A DNA stretch of 34,053 nt from Candidatus Nomurabacteria bacterium (lineage in GTDB: Bacteria; Patescibacteriota; Minisyncoccia; Phycocordibacterales; UBA9973). Shown in pieces: positions 26,108 through 34,053 of the stretch (position 1 is the first letter of the stretch; the number at the start of each line of letters is the position of its first letter). The DNA lies in assembly GCA_943350045.1 (NCBI GenBank), contig CALQZW010000004.1:1-34053 (forward strand). The letters run 5' to 3'. The notes beneath the pieces were generated by a model. The model did not search any database. It was not told where the DNA came from and saw nothing but the letters and a program-made list of their open reading frames with translations. The translations under genes were made by a program, and so were the position numbers.

Positions 26108-26247
26108 TGTGGGTAAAACTTTCCTAAACTCGTGTCCTTAGTAAATCCTTTATTTATATAGGTATTCTTGTTTTCAGAGATGTCAAAATGTGTCCGTTAT
26201 ACACATATACACAGAGTTATCCACAGTTTGTCTGTTTCAGTGAATAA
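26108..26247. promoter_or_regulatory. DnaA-box cluster, candidate origin element
   Basis: TTATACACA 26197 and TTATCCACA 26217 (both 9/9 to TTATNCACA); 8/9 matches at 26108 (-), 26205 (+), 26239 (-); AT-rich run CTTTATTTATATAGG just upstream. Confidence 0.5.
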
Positions 26248-26299
26248 CTGTCTTTTTGATTTACGAAGGCGTCCTTAAAGCAGAAAATAGCGAAAATTG

Positions 26300-26372
26300 T
26301 GCACCCGGAGGGATTCGAACCCCCAACCCCTTGGTTCGAAGCCAAGTACTCTATCCATTGAGCTACGGGTGC
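26300..26372 (-). tRNA. tRNA-Arg (anticodon TCG), no encoded CCA
   Basis: Reverse complement GCACCCGTAGCTCAATGGATAGAGTACTTGGCTTCGAACCAAGGGGTTGGGGGTTCGAATCCCTCCGGGTGCA; loop CTTCGAA. Confidence 0.95.
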
Positions 26373-26464
26373 AGTTGTGCGTTGATTATATCTGAAAGCA
26401 GTAAATAGGCAACCTTTGCAATTTTTTAACGAAAAATGTATAGTGGTAAAGGTTTACCAGTGTC

Positions 26465-26535
26465 GCGGTCATGGTTTAGTGGTAGAACACGTCCTTGCCA
26501 AGGATGAGACGGGAGTTCGATTCTCCCTGACCGCA
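26465..26535 (+). tRNA. tRNA-Gly (anticodon GCC), no encoded CCA
   Basis: GCGGTCATGGTTTAGTGGTAGAACACGTCCTTGCCAAGGATGAGACGGGAGTTCGATTCTCCCTGACCGCA; loop TTGCCAA. Confidence 0.95.
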
Positions 26536-26584
26536 CAAATTATCATTTTCAAACAGGCGCACGTTGCTCCTGCTTCACTTAAAC

Positions 26585-28093
26585 ATGAATACTGTATCCG
26601 AACTCATATCAAAAGAGAGGATCCCTGCATATGTTACACATGTAACAGAAGCCCTGGAATCTTCTGGATTTGAGGCATATATTGTCGGCGGGTGTGTGAG
26701 AGACCTTATTCTTGGCCGTACGCCGAAGGACTGGGACGTCACAACCAACGCAACTCCAGAGGAGATCATTCCCCTCTTCACAAAAGCTGTATACGAAAAT
26801 ACATTCGGAACAGTGGCTGTTATTGTTCCACATGAAACAGAGGCGGATGTGACATACACAATTGAGGTAACTCCATACCGTAAGGAATCAGGGTACTCAG
26901 ACTCCCGACACCCAGACGCTGTAGAATTTAGTAAAACTATCGACGAAGACCTTTCTCGCCGAGACTTTACCATAAACGCCATGGCATATAGTGTCTCAAA
27001 GAATGTCCTATTGGACATGTATAAAGGACAAGAATCTCTAAAGGACAAGGTAATTACTACTGTCGGCCCAGCAAAGGACAGGTTTGCCGAAGATGCCCTC
27101 CGAATGCTTCGCGCCGTCCGTTTCTCAGCAGAACTTGGCTTTGCTATTTCACATGAAACAAGCGAAGCTATTGTTTCTCAAGCTGATTCTGTCACAAAAC
27201 TCTCAAATGAACGTATTCGGGACGAGTTTTCAAAGATTATCATGTCTCCAAGCCCTGCTCTTGGAATTACTCTCCTTGAGAAATATGGCCTTTTGAAACA
27301 TTTCCTTCCCGAGCTACTCGAAGGACTCGGATGTGAACAGAAGGGTGAGCATATTTATGACGTATATAACCACCTCTTGCATGCTCTCCAGCACGCAGCG
27401 GATAAGGGTTGGTCATTGGAAATCCGGCTCTCTGCCCTATTTCACGACATTGGCAAGCCTCGAACTCGCCGATGGGACGGAACAAAAGCTGGAGGCAAAG
27501 GGAAATATACCTTCTATGGACATGAAGTCGTTGGAGCTCGTATGACTCAAAAGATCCTAGAGCGCCTAAAGTACCCCAAGAAAACAAGCGAGTTGATTGT
27601 TTCACTCGTTCGCCAGCATATGTTCTTCTCAGACACTGAGGCCATTTCCCTCTCTGCAGTACGCAGAGTTGTAGCTAAAGTTGGTAAGGAAAACATCTGG
27701 ACCCTTATGAATATACGTGAATGCGACCGCGTGGGCATGAAAAAAGTAGAGGCTCCGTATCGCCTGCGCAAGTACCACGCTATGATTGACCAAGTACTGC
27801 GCGACCCCATCTCAGTCGGACAGCTTGCTATAGACGGGCAGATTCTAATTAGCGAGTTACACATGAAACCGGGCCCACGAATGGGGTGGATTCTACACGC
27901 TCTCCTTGAAGAAGTTCTAGATAACCCAGAGAAGAACACTCGTGAGTACCTAGACCCCAGAGTCGCAGAACTCAACCTACTCCCAGACATCGAACTCAAG
28001 ACTCTTGGTGAGAAGGCAAAGGAATCCAAGGAATCCCTTGAGGAACAGGAAATATCGAAGTTACACGCGAAACACGGAGTTCAGAAGAAATAG
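26585..28093 (+). CDS. cca: CCA tRNA nucleotidyltransferase with HD domain
   Basis: Start at MNTVSELISKERIP; GFEAYIVGGCVRDLILGRTPKDWDVTTNATPEEI, SRRDFTINAMAYS, FAEDALRMLRAVRFSAELGF, LFHDIGKPRTR. Confidence 0.95.
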   Translation: MNTVSELISKERIPAYVTHVTEALESSGFEAYIVGGCVRDLILGRTPKDWDVTTNATPEEIIPLFTKAVYENTFGTVAVIVPHETEADVTYTIEVTPYRKESGYSDSRHPDAVEFSKTIDEDLSRRDFTINAMAYSVSKNVLLDMYKGQESLKDKVITTVGPAKDRFAEDALRMLRAVRFSAELGFAISHETSEAIVSQADSVTKLSNERIRDEFSKIIMSPSPALGITLLEKYGLLKHFLPELLEGLGCEQKGEHIYDVYNHLLHALQHAADKGWSLEIRLSALFHDIGKPRTRRWDGTKAGGKGKYTFYGHEVVGARMTQKILERLKYPKKTSELIVSLVRQHMFFSDTEAISLSAVRRVVAKVGKENIWTLMNIRECDRVGMKKVEAPYRLRKYHAMIDQVLRDPISVGQLAIDGQILISELHMKPGPRMGWILHALLEEVLDNPEKNTREYLDPRVAELNLLPDIELKTLGEKAKESKESLEEQEISKLHAKHGVQKK

Positions 28094-28110
28094 AAAGTAT
28101 CACGTGAAAC

Positions 28111-28144
28111 AACGCCCCGCCCTTATTTATAAGGGCGGGGCGTT
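28111..28144. terminator. Bidirectional terminator between cca and xth
   Basis: AACGCCCCGCCCTTA TTTA TAAGGGCGGGGCGTT. Confidence 0.9.
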
Positions 28145-28164
28145 TCATATGTAACAATATGTAG

Positions 28165-28932
28165 CTATTTTACCTCTAGAAGGATTGGACAGTGATCCGA
28201 CCCATACCAGTCAGTCAGAATCTCCGTGCCTGTTACACGTGAAAGAAACTTGGACGATGCGATGAAATAATCGATTCTCCAGCCCACGTTTCGGTCACGA
28301 GCACGGGTAAATTGATCCCAATACGTATAGGCTCCTTCTTTGGTCGGGTAAAAGTGACGAAATACGTCAGTGAATCCCTGAGAAAGAAACTCATCCATCC
28401 AGGCACGTTCCACAGGAAGAAATCCGACATGTTTCTGGTTTTCCTTTGGACGAGCCAGGTCAATCTCTTCGTGAGCCACGTTTACGTCGCCGGTCACAAG
28501 AACAGGGCGTTCTTTGGCAATCTGTGTTACACGTGAAAGAAACGTGTCATAGAATTCGAGTTTATACTGGAGTTTCTCTGGAGCACCGCCTCCATTTGGG
28601 AAATAGCAGTTTACGAAGGTGAAATCCTTATAGTGCAGGATGAGGGTTCGTCCTTGTTCGTCAAAGCGGGGAACTCCGAGGCCGTATTCGACTGACTCTG
28701 GCACTTCTGTTGTATACACGGCAACACCGCTATACCCCTTTTTATATGTTGATGACGCAAAGTATGCCGTGTAACCTGGCAGATTTCGTGCACTCTCAGG
28801 AATCTGTGCCTCATCGGCCTTGGTTTCCTGTAGAGCCAAGATATCTGGCTTATAGGTATCAAAGAGAGGGAAGAACTTGTCGTCACGCAGCGTTGCACGG
28901 ATTCCGTTGGTATTCCATGAAATTATTCTCAT
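28165..28932 (-). CDS. xth: Exodeoxyribonuclease III / AP endonuclease
   Basis: Start at MRIISWNTNGIRATLRDDKFFPLFDTYKPDILALQETKADEAQIP; YFPNGG, VTGDVNVAHEEIDLARPKENQKHVGFLPVERAWMDEFL, RIDYFIASSKF, SDHCPILLEV. Confidence 0.96.
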   Translation of the reverse strand: MRIISWNTNGIRATLRDDKFFPLFDTYKPDILALQETKADEAQIPESARNLPGYTAYFASSTYKKGYSGVAVYTTEVPESVEYGLGVPRFDEQGRTLILHYKDFTFVNCYFPNGGGAPEKLQYKLEFYDTFLSRVTQIAKERPVLVTGDVNVAHEEIDLARPKENQKHVGFLPVERAWMDEFLSQGFTDVFRHFYPTKEGAYTYWDQFTRARDRNVGWRIDYFIASSKFLSRVTGTEILTDWYGSDHCPILLEVK

Positions 28933-28963
28933 ATCTATACGCAATAGTATCACATGAAACGTC

Positions 28964-28992
28964 TTGACGTATTTCACAGCAAAGCGTAGACT
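28964..28992 (+). promoter_or_regulatory. Promoter of the candidate ncRNA
   Basis: TTGACG-N17-TAGACT, same architecture as nusA and tig promoters in this window. Confidence 0.72.
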
Positions 28993-28998
28993 GCCTTG

Positions 28999-29316
28999 TA
29001 ATTGCAGATCTTTATTTTATTGGCAGATTGTATCGGGAATTGCAGCTATAAAGCCTGTACATCAAACAGGCCGTAGGTATTTTACACGCCGACTCCACGA
29101 AGCGGCATTATATATCTACACATATGCCAGCTAGGGTTTCACTAGAAGTGACCCTACGCGCAAGATCCGATACATCCTTTCCCAATGTAGGCGTACGTGT
29201 AGAATACAGTATGCTCTCCGGCACTGGTTCACTTGGTCGATTTTTTCGATCAAGCAAACACTATTGCGTCCCTTATTTGCTTTAAAGACCTCCTAATCTT
29301 GGGAGGTCTTTGTTAT
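28999..29316 (+). ncRNA. Candidate structured noncoding RNA, family not recognised
   Basis: Promoter TTGACG-N17-TAGACT (28964-28992), terminator 29284-29311, no coding ORF in between; many complementary helices including long-range TGTATCGG 29029-29036 / CCGATACA 29167-29174. Confidence 0.6.
29284..29311. terminator. Terminator of the candidate ncRNA, possibly shared with the convergent methyltransferase
   Basis: AAAGACCTCC taatcttg GGAGGTCTTT. Confidence 0.85.
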
Positions 29317-29966
29317 TTCTTCTTCAAGAGAACGATAGAATATACAACATCCTTACTCCCAAACGGTGTTTCATGGACGATGGAGCGAACGTTAAAATAT
29401 GGCTCAACAAGTGCACGAATCTCTTCGTCGCTAAAGAAATGATAGTGAACACCTTCGAGATTACGGTCAACGGTGCCGTCGTGCTTTGGACTATGATTGA
29501 AAAAATGTTCGGTTTCAGCAGAGAGGACTGCGAGAAAGAAGAAACCTTCGTGCTTAAGCACTCGAGCAACCTCCTTCATATACTCAGTATGATGAGAGGG
29601 GATAAGGTGGTGCAAAAGACCGATATCAATAGTTGCGTCAAAAGAAGCATCGGCGAGGGGTATAGAGAGCGCATCACCGGCAATGAAACGTGCTTCATTC
29701 TGTATTTTCTTGTTCTTTATCTCTTCATTCCCACGTGTAACAAGTTCTGAGTTGTTCTCAAGACCAATAACATGGAACCCAATACTCTGAAGCTCAAAGA
29801 GTAACCCTCCACGGCCTGCTCCGATATCGAGAATCATTGCGCCTTTCGGCAAATACAACATAAGCTCGTCGGCTCGGCGTGAAAAAGGAGTGTTCGTCCA
29901 GCGGTCTGTACCAGTGCGGTATGCGCGAGCGAAAAACTCATTCTGATCAGAGTACGACATATACAT
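29313..29966 (-). CDS. Class I SAM-dependent methyltransferase
   Basis: 217 aa; MILDIGAGRGGLLFELQSIGFHVIGLENN, FIAGDALSIPLADASFDATIDIGLLHHL. Confidence 0.9.
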   Translation of the reverse strand: MYMSYSDQNEFFARAYRTGTDRWTNTPFSRRADELMLYLPKGAMILDIGAGRGGLLFELQSIGFHVIGLENNSELVTRGNEEIKNKKIQNEARFIAGDALSIPLADASFDATIDIGLLHHLIPSHHTEYMKEVARVLKHEGFFFLAVLSAETEHFFNHSPKHDGTVDRNLEGVHYHFFSDEEIRALVEPYFNVRSIVHETPFGSKDVVYSIVLLKKK

Positions 29967-30026
29967 ATAGTATACAGGAGAACATTACAGAGTTCTCCTG
30001 TGGAGAAAAGAACGGTCAGAGAAATT

Positions 30027-30971
30027 CTAACGCTTCGAATGAAACTTCTTGTGAATCTCTTTCAGTTGCCTATCTGTAACGTGAGTGTATATCTGAGTTG
30101 TTTGAATGTTTGCGTGACCGAGCATTACCTGAACACTACGGATATCGGCTCCATTTTCTAAAAGATCTGTTGCAAAGCTGTGACGGAGTACGTGTGGAGT
30201 CACTTTTCGTGAAATACCTGCGCGAGTTGCGTATTCTCGAACAATACGTTCAATTGAGCGGGGAGTGAGTCGTCTATCAGTACCACTTGTATTGCGAGAA
30301 ACCTGCACAAACATCGGTTCGTCCATGTCTTTTCGCTTTGCGAGATATACACGGATTGCCTCTTTGGCGGCATCGGAGAGAAATACAACGCGAACCTTTT
30401 CGCCCTTTCCACGAATAGAGAACTCGTCTTTAGACAAGTCGAGGTCTCTATTGAGCGAACATAGTTCTGCGAGACGAAGTCCGGTAGAGAAGAAGAGTTC
30501 CAAAATAGCGAGGTCGCGTAAATACTTTACAGCCACAGCCTCATCTGCTTCTTTCGCCAGCATATCGCTCGGAGCCTGCAAGAGGCGGGAGAGTTCGTCT
30601 TTGGAAATAAGGTCTAAATGACGTCCACCAACTTTCGCCAACTCAATACGATCAGGAGAGAGGGAAGTGATTCCGCGTTTCATTAAGTACTTCAAAAAAC
30701 GGCGTAGGGCAATGAGATAGTAGTTTTGCGTATTCTTTTTCATCGTTGCCCGAGCCTGGCCTTTTACAAACACTCCCGGAGAGCGATTGAGCTCAAGACG
30801 AAACGAACGAAGAACTTCATCGGTTATGCCGGATGGACTCGAAACCCCTGTCATTTCAATAAAACGAGCAAGATAGTGGTCGTAATTGCGAACTGTTTTC
30901 AAGCTTGCACCACGCTCAATTTCCATATATTCAAGGAATTCTCGCTGTAAGCGCGCAATCTCAGTAGTCAT
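30027..30971 (-). CDS. xerC: Tyrosine recombinase, XerC/XerD-like
   Basis: Start at MTTEIARLQREFLEYMEIERGASLKTVRNYDHYL; FFSTGLRLAELCSL, VTPHVLRHSFATDLLENGADIRSVQVMLGHANIQTTQIYTHV. Confidence 0.93.
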   Translation of the reverse strand: MTTEIARLQREFLEYMEIERGASLKTVRNYDHYLARFIEMTGVSSPSGITDEVLRSFRLELNRSPGVFVKGQARATMKKNTQNYYLIALRRFLKYLMKRGITSLSPDRIELAKVGGRHLDLISKDELSRLLQAPSDMLAKEADEAVAVKYLRDLAILELFFSTGLRLAELCSLNRDLDLSKDEFSIRGKGEKVRVVFLSDAAKEAIRVYLAKRKDMDEPMFVQVSRNTSGTDRRLTPRSIERIVREYATRAGISRKVTPHVLRHSFATDLLENGADIRSVQVMLGHANIQTTQIYTHVTDRQLKEIHKKFHSKR

Positions 30972-31049
30972 ATATAGTATAAGTATACCAGAAACGAATG
31001 TCGGAAAATAACGTACCCTGGCATGAATTAGGGGAGACACGCTCTGCTC

Positions 31050-31078
31050 TTGCATTATTTTTAAATATATGCTACTAT
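31050..31078 (+). promoter_or_regulatory. Promoter of rpsO
   Basis: TTGCAT-N17-TACTAT, ATG 9 nt downstream. Confidence 0.65.
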
Positions 31079-31087
31079 TAGCCTGTT

Positions 31088-31351
31088 ATGTTGAAGACAA
31101 AAAAGAAACAGGCCGTCGTCAAAAAGGCACAAATCCACGACAAAGACACGGGTTCTTCCCATGTTCAGGTCGGTATTCTTTCAACACGCATCGATGAGCT
31201 TGCTCTGCACCTCAAGACGCACAAGAAAGACAACCACTCTCGCCGCGGACTCCTCAAGATGGTTGCTGATCGCCGTGCGCACCTCAAATACCTCGAACGA
31301 ACTGACAAGGAAGGCTATGCCGACGTTGTAAAGAAGTTCGAACTTAAGTAA
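31088..31351 (+). CDS. rpsO: 30S ribosomal protein S15
   Basis: 87 aa; HDKDTGSSHVQVGILSTRIDELALHLKTHKKDNHSRRGLLKMVADRRAHLKYL. Confidence 0.97.
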   Translation: MLKTKKKQAVVKKAQIHDKDTGSSHVQVGILSTRIDELALHLKTHKKDNHSRRGLLKMVADRRAHLKYLERTDKEGYADVVKKFELK

Positions 31352-31374
31352 AACCTTTTCTGGAATTACTTCCC

Positions 31375-31408
31375 AACACTCTCTTAGTTGCAAAACTAAG
31401 AGAGTGTT
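31375..31408 (+). terminator. rpsO terminator
   Basis: AACACTCTCTTAGTT GCAA AACTAAGAGAGTGTT. Confidence 0.88.
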
Positions 31409-31468
31409 GCTTTATGGTATACTTTGCTCGTGCTGTATTTTTTAATAATCTGTTCGTAATTTTTTTGT

Positions 31469-31987
31469 ATGAGTATTATCAAACACCCAGACCAGCGTGT
31501 CGCAATTTTTATCGATGCGCAAAACTTGTATCACAGTGCCCGCAATTTATATAAAACGTACGTTAACTTCGGAAATGTTCTCAAGGAAGCACTCGCGGGG
31601 AGAAAGCTCATCCGCGCAGTTGCATATGTAATCACGAGTGAGGCAGGGGATGAAAAAGGATTCTTTGACGCACTAACAAAAATCGGAATCGAGACAAAGA
31701 CAAAAGACCTTCAAGTATTCTCAAGTGGAGCAAAGAAGGCAGACTGGGACGTTGGACTTGCAGTTGATGCAATCAAAATGAGTCACAAAGTCGACACTGT
31801 TATTATTTGTTCAGGGGATGGAGACTTCATTCCACTTGTGGAATATCTTCAGATGAGTTCAGGAGTGCAGGTAGAAGTCGTAGCGTTCGGAAAGTCTTCA
31901 TCAATGAAACTCAAAGAAGCCTGCGACGACTTCCTCGACCTCTCTGAAAATCCAAATAAGTTTCTTATGAGAGCAGGGAAACGCTAA
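31469..31987 (+). CDS. NYN/LabA-like (PIN-fold) domain protein
   Basis: 172 aa; RVAIFIDAQNLYHSARNLYKTYVNFGNVL, KKADWDVGLAVDAIKMSHKVDTVIICSGDGDFIPLVEYLQ. Confidence 0.9.
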   Translation: MSIIKHPDQRVAIFIDAQNLYHSARNLYKTYVNFGNVLKEALAGRKLIRAVAYVITSEAGDEKGFFDALTKIGIETKTKDLQVFSSGAKKADWDVGLAVDAIKMSHKVDTVIICSGDGDFIPLVEYLQMSSGVQVEVVAFGKSSSMKLKEACDDFLDLSENPNKFLMRAGKR

Positions 31988-31998
31988 CACATATATAG

Positions 31999-34053
31999 TA
32001 TGCAAACCAAAGAATATTCAATTGAAGTAGGAGGTAAAAAAATCGTAGCACTGTTTTCTGATTTAGCAGATCAGGCAAACGGTTCAGTTATCCTAAAATG
32101 CGAAGACACTATCGTCATGGCAACTGCCGTGATTTCAAAGAGCGACAAAAACAATCCTGGATTTTTCAACCTCACAGTTGAATACCTCGAAAAGTTTTAC
32201 GCATCCGGTCTCATTCTCGGAGGTCAGTACAACAAGCGCGAAGGTCGTCCGTCTGACGAAGCGATTCTCTCTGCTCGAATTATCGACCGCACAATCCGTC
32301 CGTTGTTCTCTCAGCACATTAAAAATGCAGTACAGGTTGTTGCAACAGTACTTTCAGTCGGACAAGCAGATCCAGGAATCCTCGCAGTCAATGCATGTTC
32401 ACTCGCACTGGCGACAAGTGATATTCCATGGGCGGGACCAGTGGGAGCAGTTCATGTTGGTCGCGGAAAAGGCGACACAGAGGTTGTTCGTGTTGATCAT
32501 TACATTCCAAACACCGGCGAAAATAACTACGAGCTCGACATGACTGTGTGCGGAAAAGAGGGGAAGGTGGTCATGATTGAATCAATGGCATATGAATACG
32601 ACGAGGCACGTATTGGAACTGCACTCGATATAGCCATGCCGGAAATCGCAAAACTTGAACAGTGGCAAAAGGACATTGTAAAGGAAATCGGCAAACAGAA
32701 AAAGGACATGCCGAAACCTGAAGTATCAGAAGAAACGAAAGCATTGTTCGCAAGTACTGTTGGTACAAAACTTGATACTATCTTTGGAACTGATTCAAAA
32801 AAAGTACTATACGCACTCGAGGATGAATGGAAGACTCTTGTCGCAGAAAAGTATTCTGAGGATGAAAAGACACAGGAAGTTGCAGAGGACTATTTCCATA
32901 CAATGGTGGATCACCTTCTACACGAGAAAGCATTGAAAGAGAATAAACGTGCCGATGGACGTGCGCTCGACCAAGTACGCACAATTTTCGCAAAGGCCGG
33001 AGGATTTTCTTCAGTACTTCACGGAACAGGAATCTTCTACCGAGGAGAGACTCACGTACTTTCAGTGCTCACGCTTGGTGGACCAGAAGATGCAACTGAG
33101 ATTGAAGGGATGGAAATTCGTGGAAAGAAACGCTTCACTCATCACTACAACTTCCCAGCATACTCAGTCGGAGAGACGGGACGCTTTGGTGGAATTAACC
33201 GACGTGAAATGGGTCATGGATTTCTTGCAGAGAAAGCGCTGTACCCAGTGATTCCAGACACAGCAACATTTCCCTATACGATTCGTCTTGTCTCAGAATC
33301 AACTGCTTCAAACGGCTCGACATCTCAGGCATCTATCTGTGGATCGACTATCGCACTGATGGACGGAGGAGTTCCGATAAAGCGACCAGTAGCGGGAATT
33401 GCAATGGGACTGATTCTCGATAGCGAGAATGAAAACAACTACAAACTCCTCACTGACATCCAAGGCCCTGAAGATCATCATGGAGATATGGACTTTAAGG
33501 TTGCTGGGACTCGAGAAGGAATCACTGCGATTCAGCTTGATATCAAAGTAGGAGGAGTTCCTGTGCAAGCACTCAAAGACGCACTCGTAGAAGCAAAGAA
33601 GGCTCGCCTTCACATCATTGATGTTATTGAAAAAGAAATCTCAGCTCCGAGAGCAGACATTTCTCCAAATGCTCCAAAGATTCTTGTGATCAAAATTCGT
33701 CCTGACCAGATTGGAGGAGTTATCGGAAGCGGAGGAAAAACAATCAACGCCATCCGCGAGAAGACTGGAGCAGAACTTACCATCGAAGATGACGGAACAG
33801 TCTTCATCACCGGCAAGAATGGCTCAGCTGAGTCAGCTCGTACAATAGTAGAGGAGATGACTCACGAGTATATAGTAGGCGAGACAATGGAAGGTGAGGT
33901 CGTAAAAATTATTGAGGCTGGAGCGATAGTAAAAATCAGCTCAACAACAGATGGTCTTGTTCACATCAGCGAACTTGCTCCATGGCGTGTCGCAAAAGTG
34001 TCAGACCTGGTAAAAGAGGGAATGAAAGTGCCAGTGAAGGTTGTGGGAGTAGA
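31999..34053 (+). CDS. pnp: Polyribonucleotide nucleotidyltransferase (truncated by the right edge)
   Basis: ATG at 31999: MQTKEYSIEVGGKKIVALFSDLADQANGSVILKCEDTIVMATAV...REGRPSDEAILSARIIDRTIRPLF...GINRREMGHGFLAEKAL...KH IGGVIGSGGKTINAIREKTGAELTIEDDGTVFI, start of S1. Confidence 0.96.

Larger units (their letters stand above)
26632..28961 (+). repeat. Nine parS-like 16-mers, same orientation
   Basis: 26632 TGTTACACATGTAACA; 26824 TGTTCCACATGAAACA; 27145 TATTTCACATGAAACA; 27855 AGTTACACATGAAACC; 28059 AGTTACACGCGAAACA; 28096 AGTATCACGTGAAACA; 28231 and 28525 TGTTACACGTGAAAGA; 28946 AGTATCACATGAAACG (versus TGTTTCACGTGAAACA). Confidence 0.6.

Noticed and set aside
28231-28540. Repeated 18-mer GTTACACGTGAAAGAAAC (28232 and 28526) as a simple internal duplication of xth
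   Set aside because: Both copies encode FLSRVT but flanks are unrelated; better explained as two members of the parS-like set.
28999-29316. tmRNA, RNase P RNA, SRP RNA or self-splicing intron as the identity of the structured RNA
   Set aside because: No tRNA-like T-arm/CCA end or tag ORF, no GAGGAAAGUCC/ACAGAA core, no GGAAGCAGCC motif, no group II domain V motif on either strand.
29975-30000. CAGGAGAAC..GTTCTCCTG inverted repeat next to the Xer gene as a dif or recombination site
   Set aside because: No 11-6-11 dif-like arrangement recognised; more likely a hairpin terminator of the xer gene.
1-34053. CRISPR array, prophage, transposase or toxin-antitoxin module
   Set aside because: No regularly spaced direct repeats, phage structural genes, transposase or TA pairs seen.

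Overview
The window reads as a chromosomal segment of a small-genome bacterium, probably Candidate Phyla Radiation (Patescibacteria, Parcubacteria-like); the taxonomic call is inference. It is almost entirely housekeeping: a segmented str locus (tuf partial, fusA, rpsG, rpsL), rpmB, an M50 protease, a ComEC protein split from its metallo-beta-lactamase domain, superoxide dismutase, RNase HI, recJ, HIT, tpiA-pgk, nusA, ppa, tig, clpP, rny, HU, four tRNAs, yraN, cca, xth, a methyltransferase, xerC/D-like recombinase, rpsO, a NYN-domain gene and pnp (partial). A surface-protein operon (15.1-18.4 kb) and a multi-TM surface protein (4.1-6.2 kb) share a G-x-A/L-W-S-x-x-x-G-W repeat. The least expected signals are: (1) nine parS-like 16-mers in the same orientation at 26.6-28.96 kb, embedded in cca and xth; (2) a DnaA-box cluster in the adjacent intergenic region (26.1-26.25 kb), which together with (1) suggests an origin/segregation locus; (3) a noncoding, highly structured transcription unit at about 28,999-29,316 with its own consensus promoter and terminator; (4) a 93-nt three-way-junction inverted repeat forming the 3' end of the HIT gene; (5) repeated fusion of an upstream gene's terminator to the next gene's -35 box, and a general lack of Shine-Dalgarno sequences. 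All motif matches were read by eye; no searches or folding programs were run.
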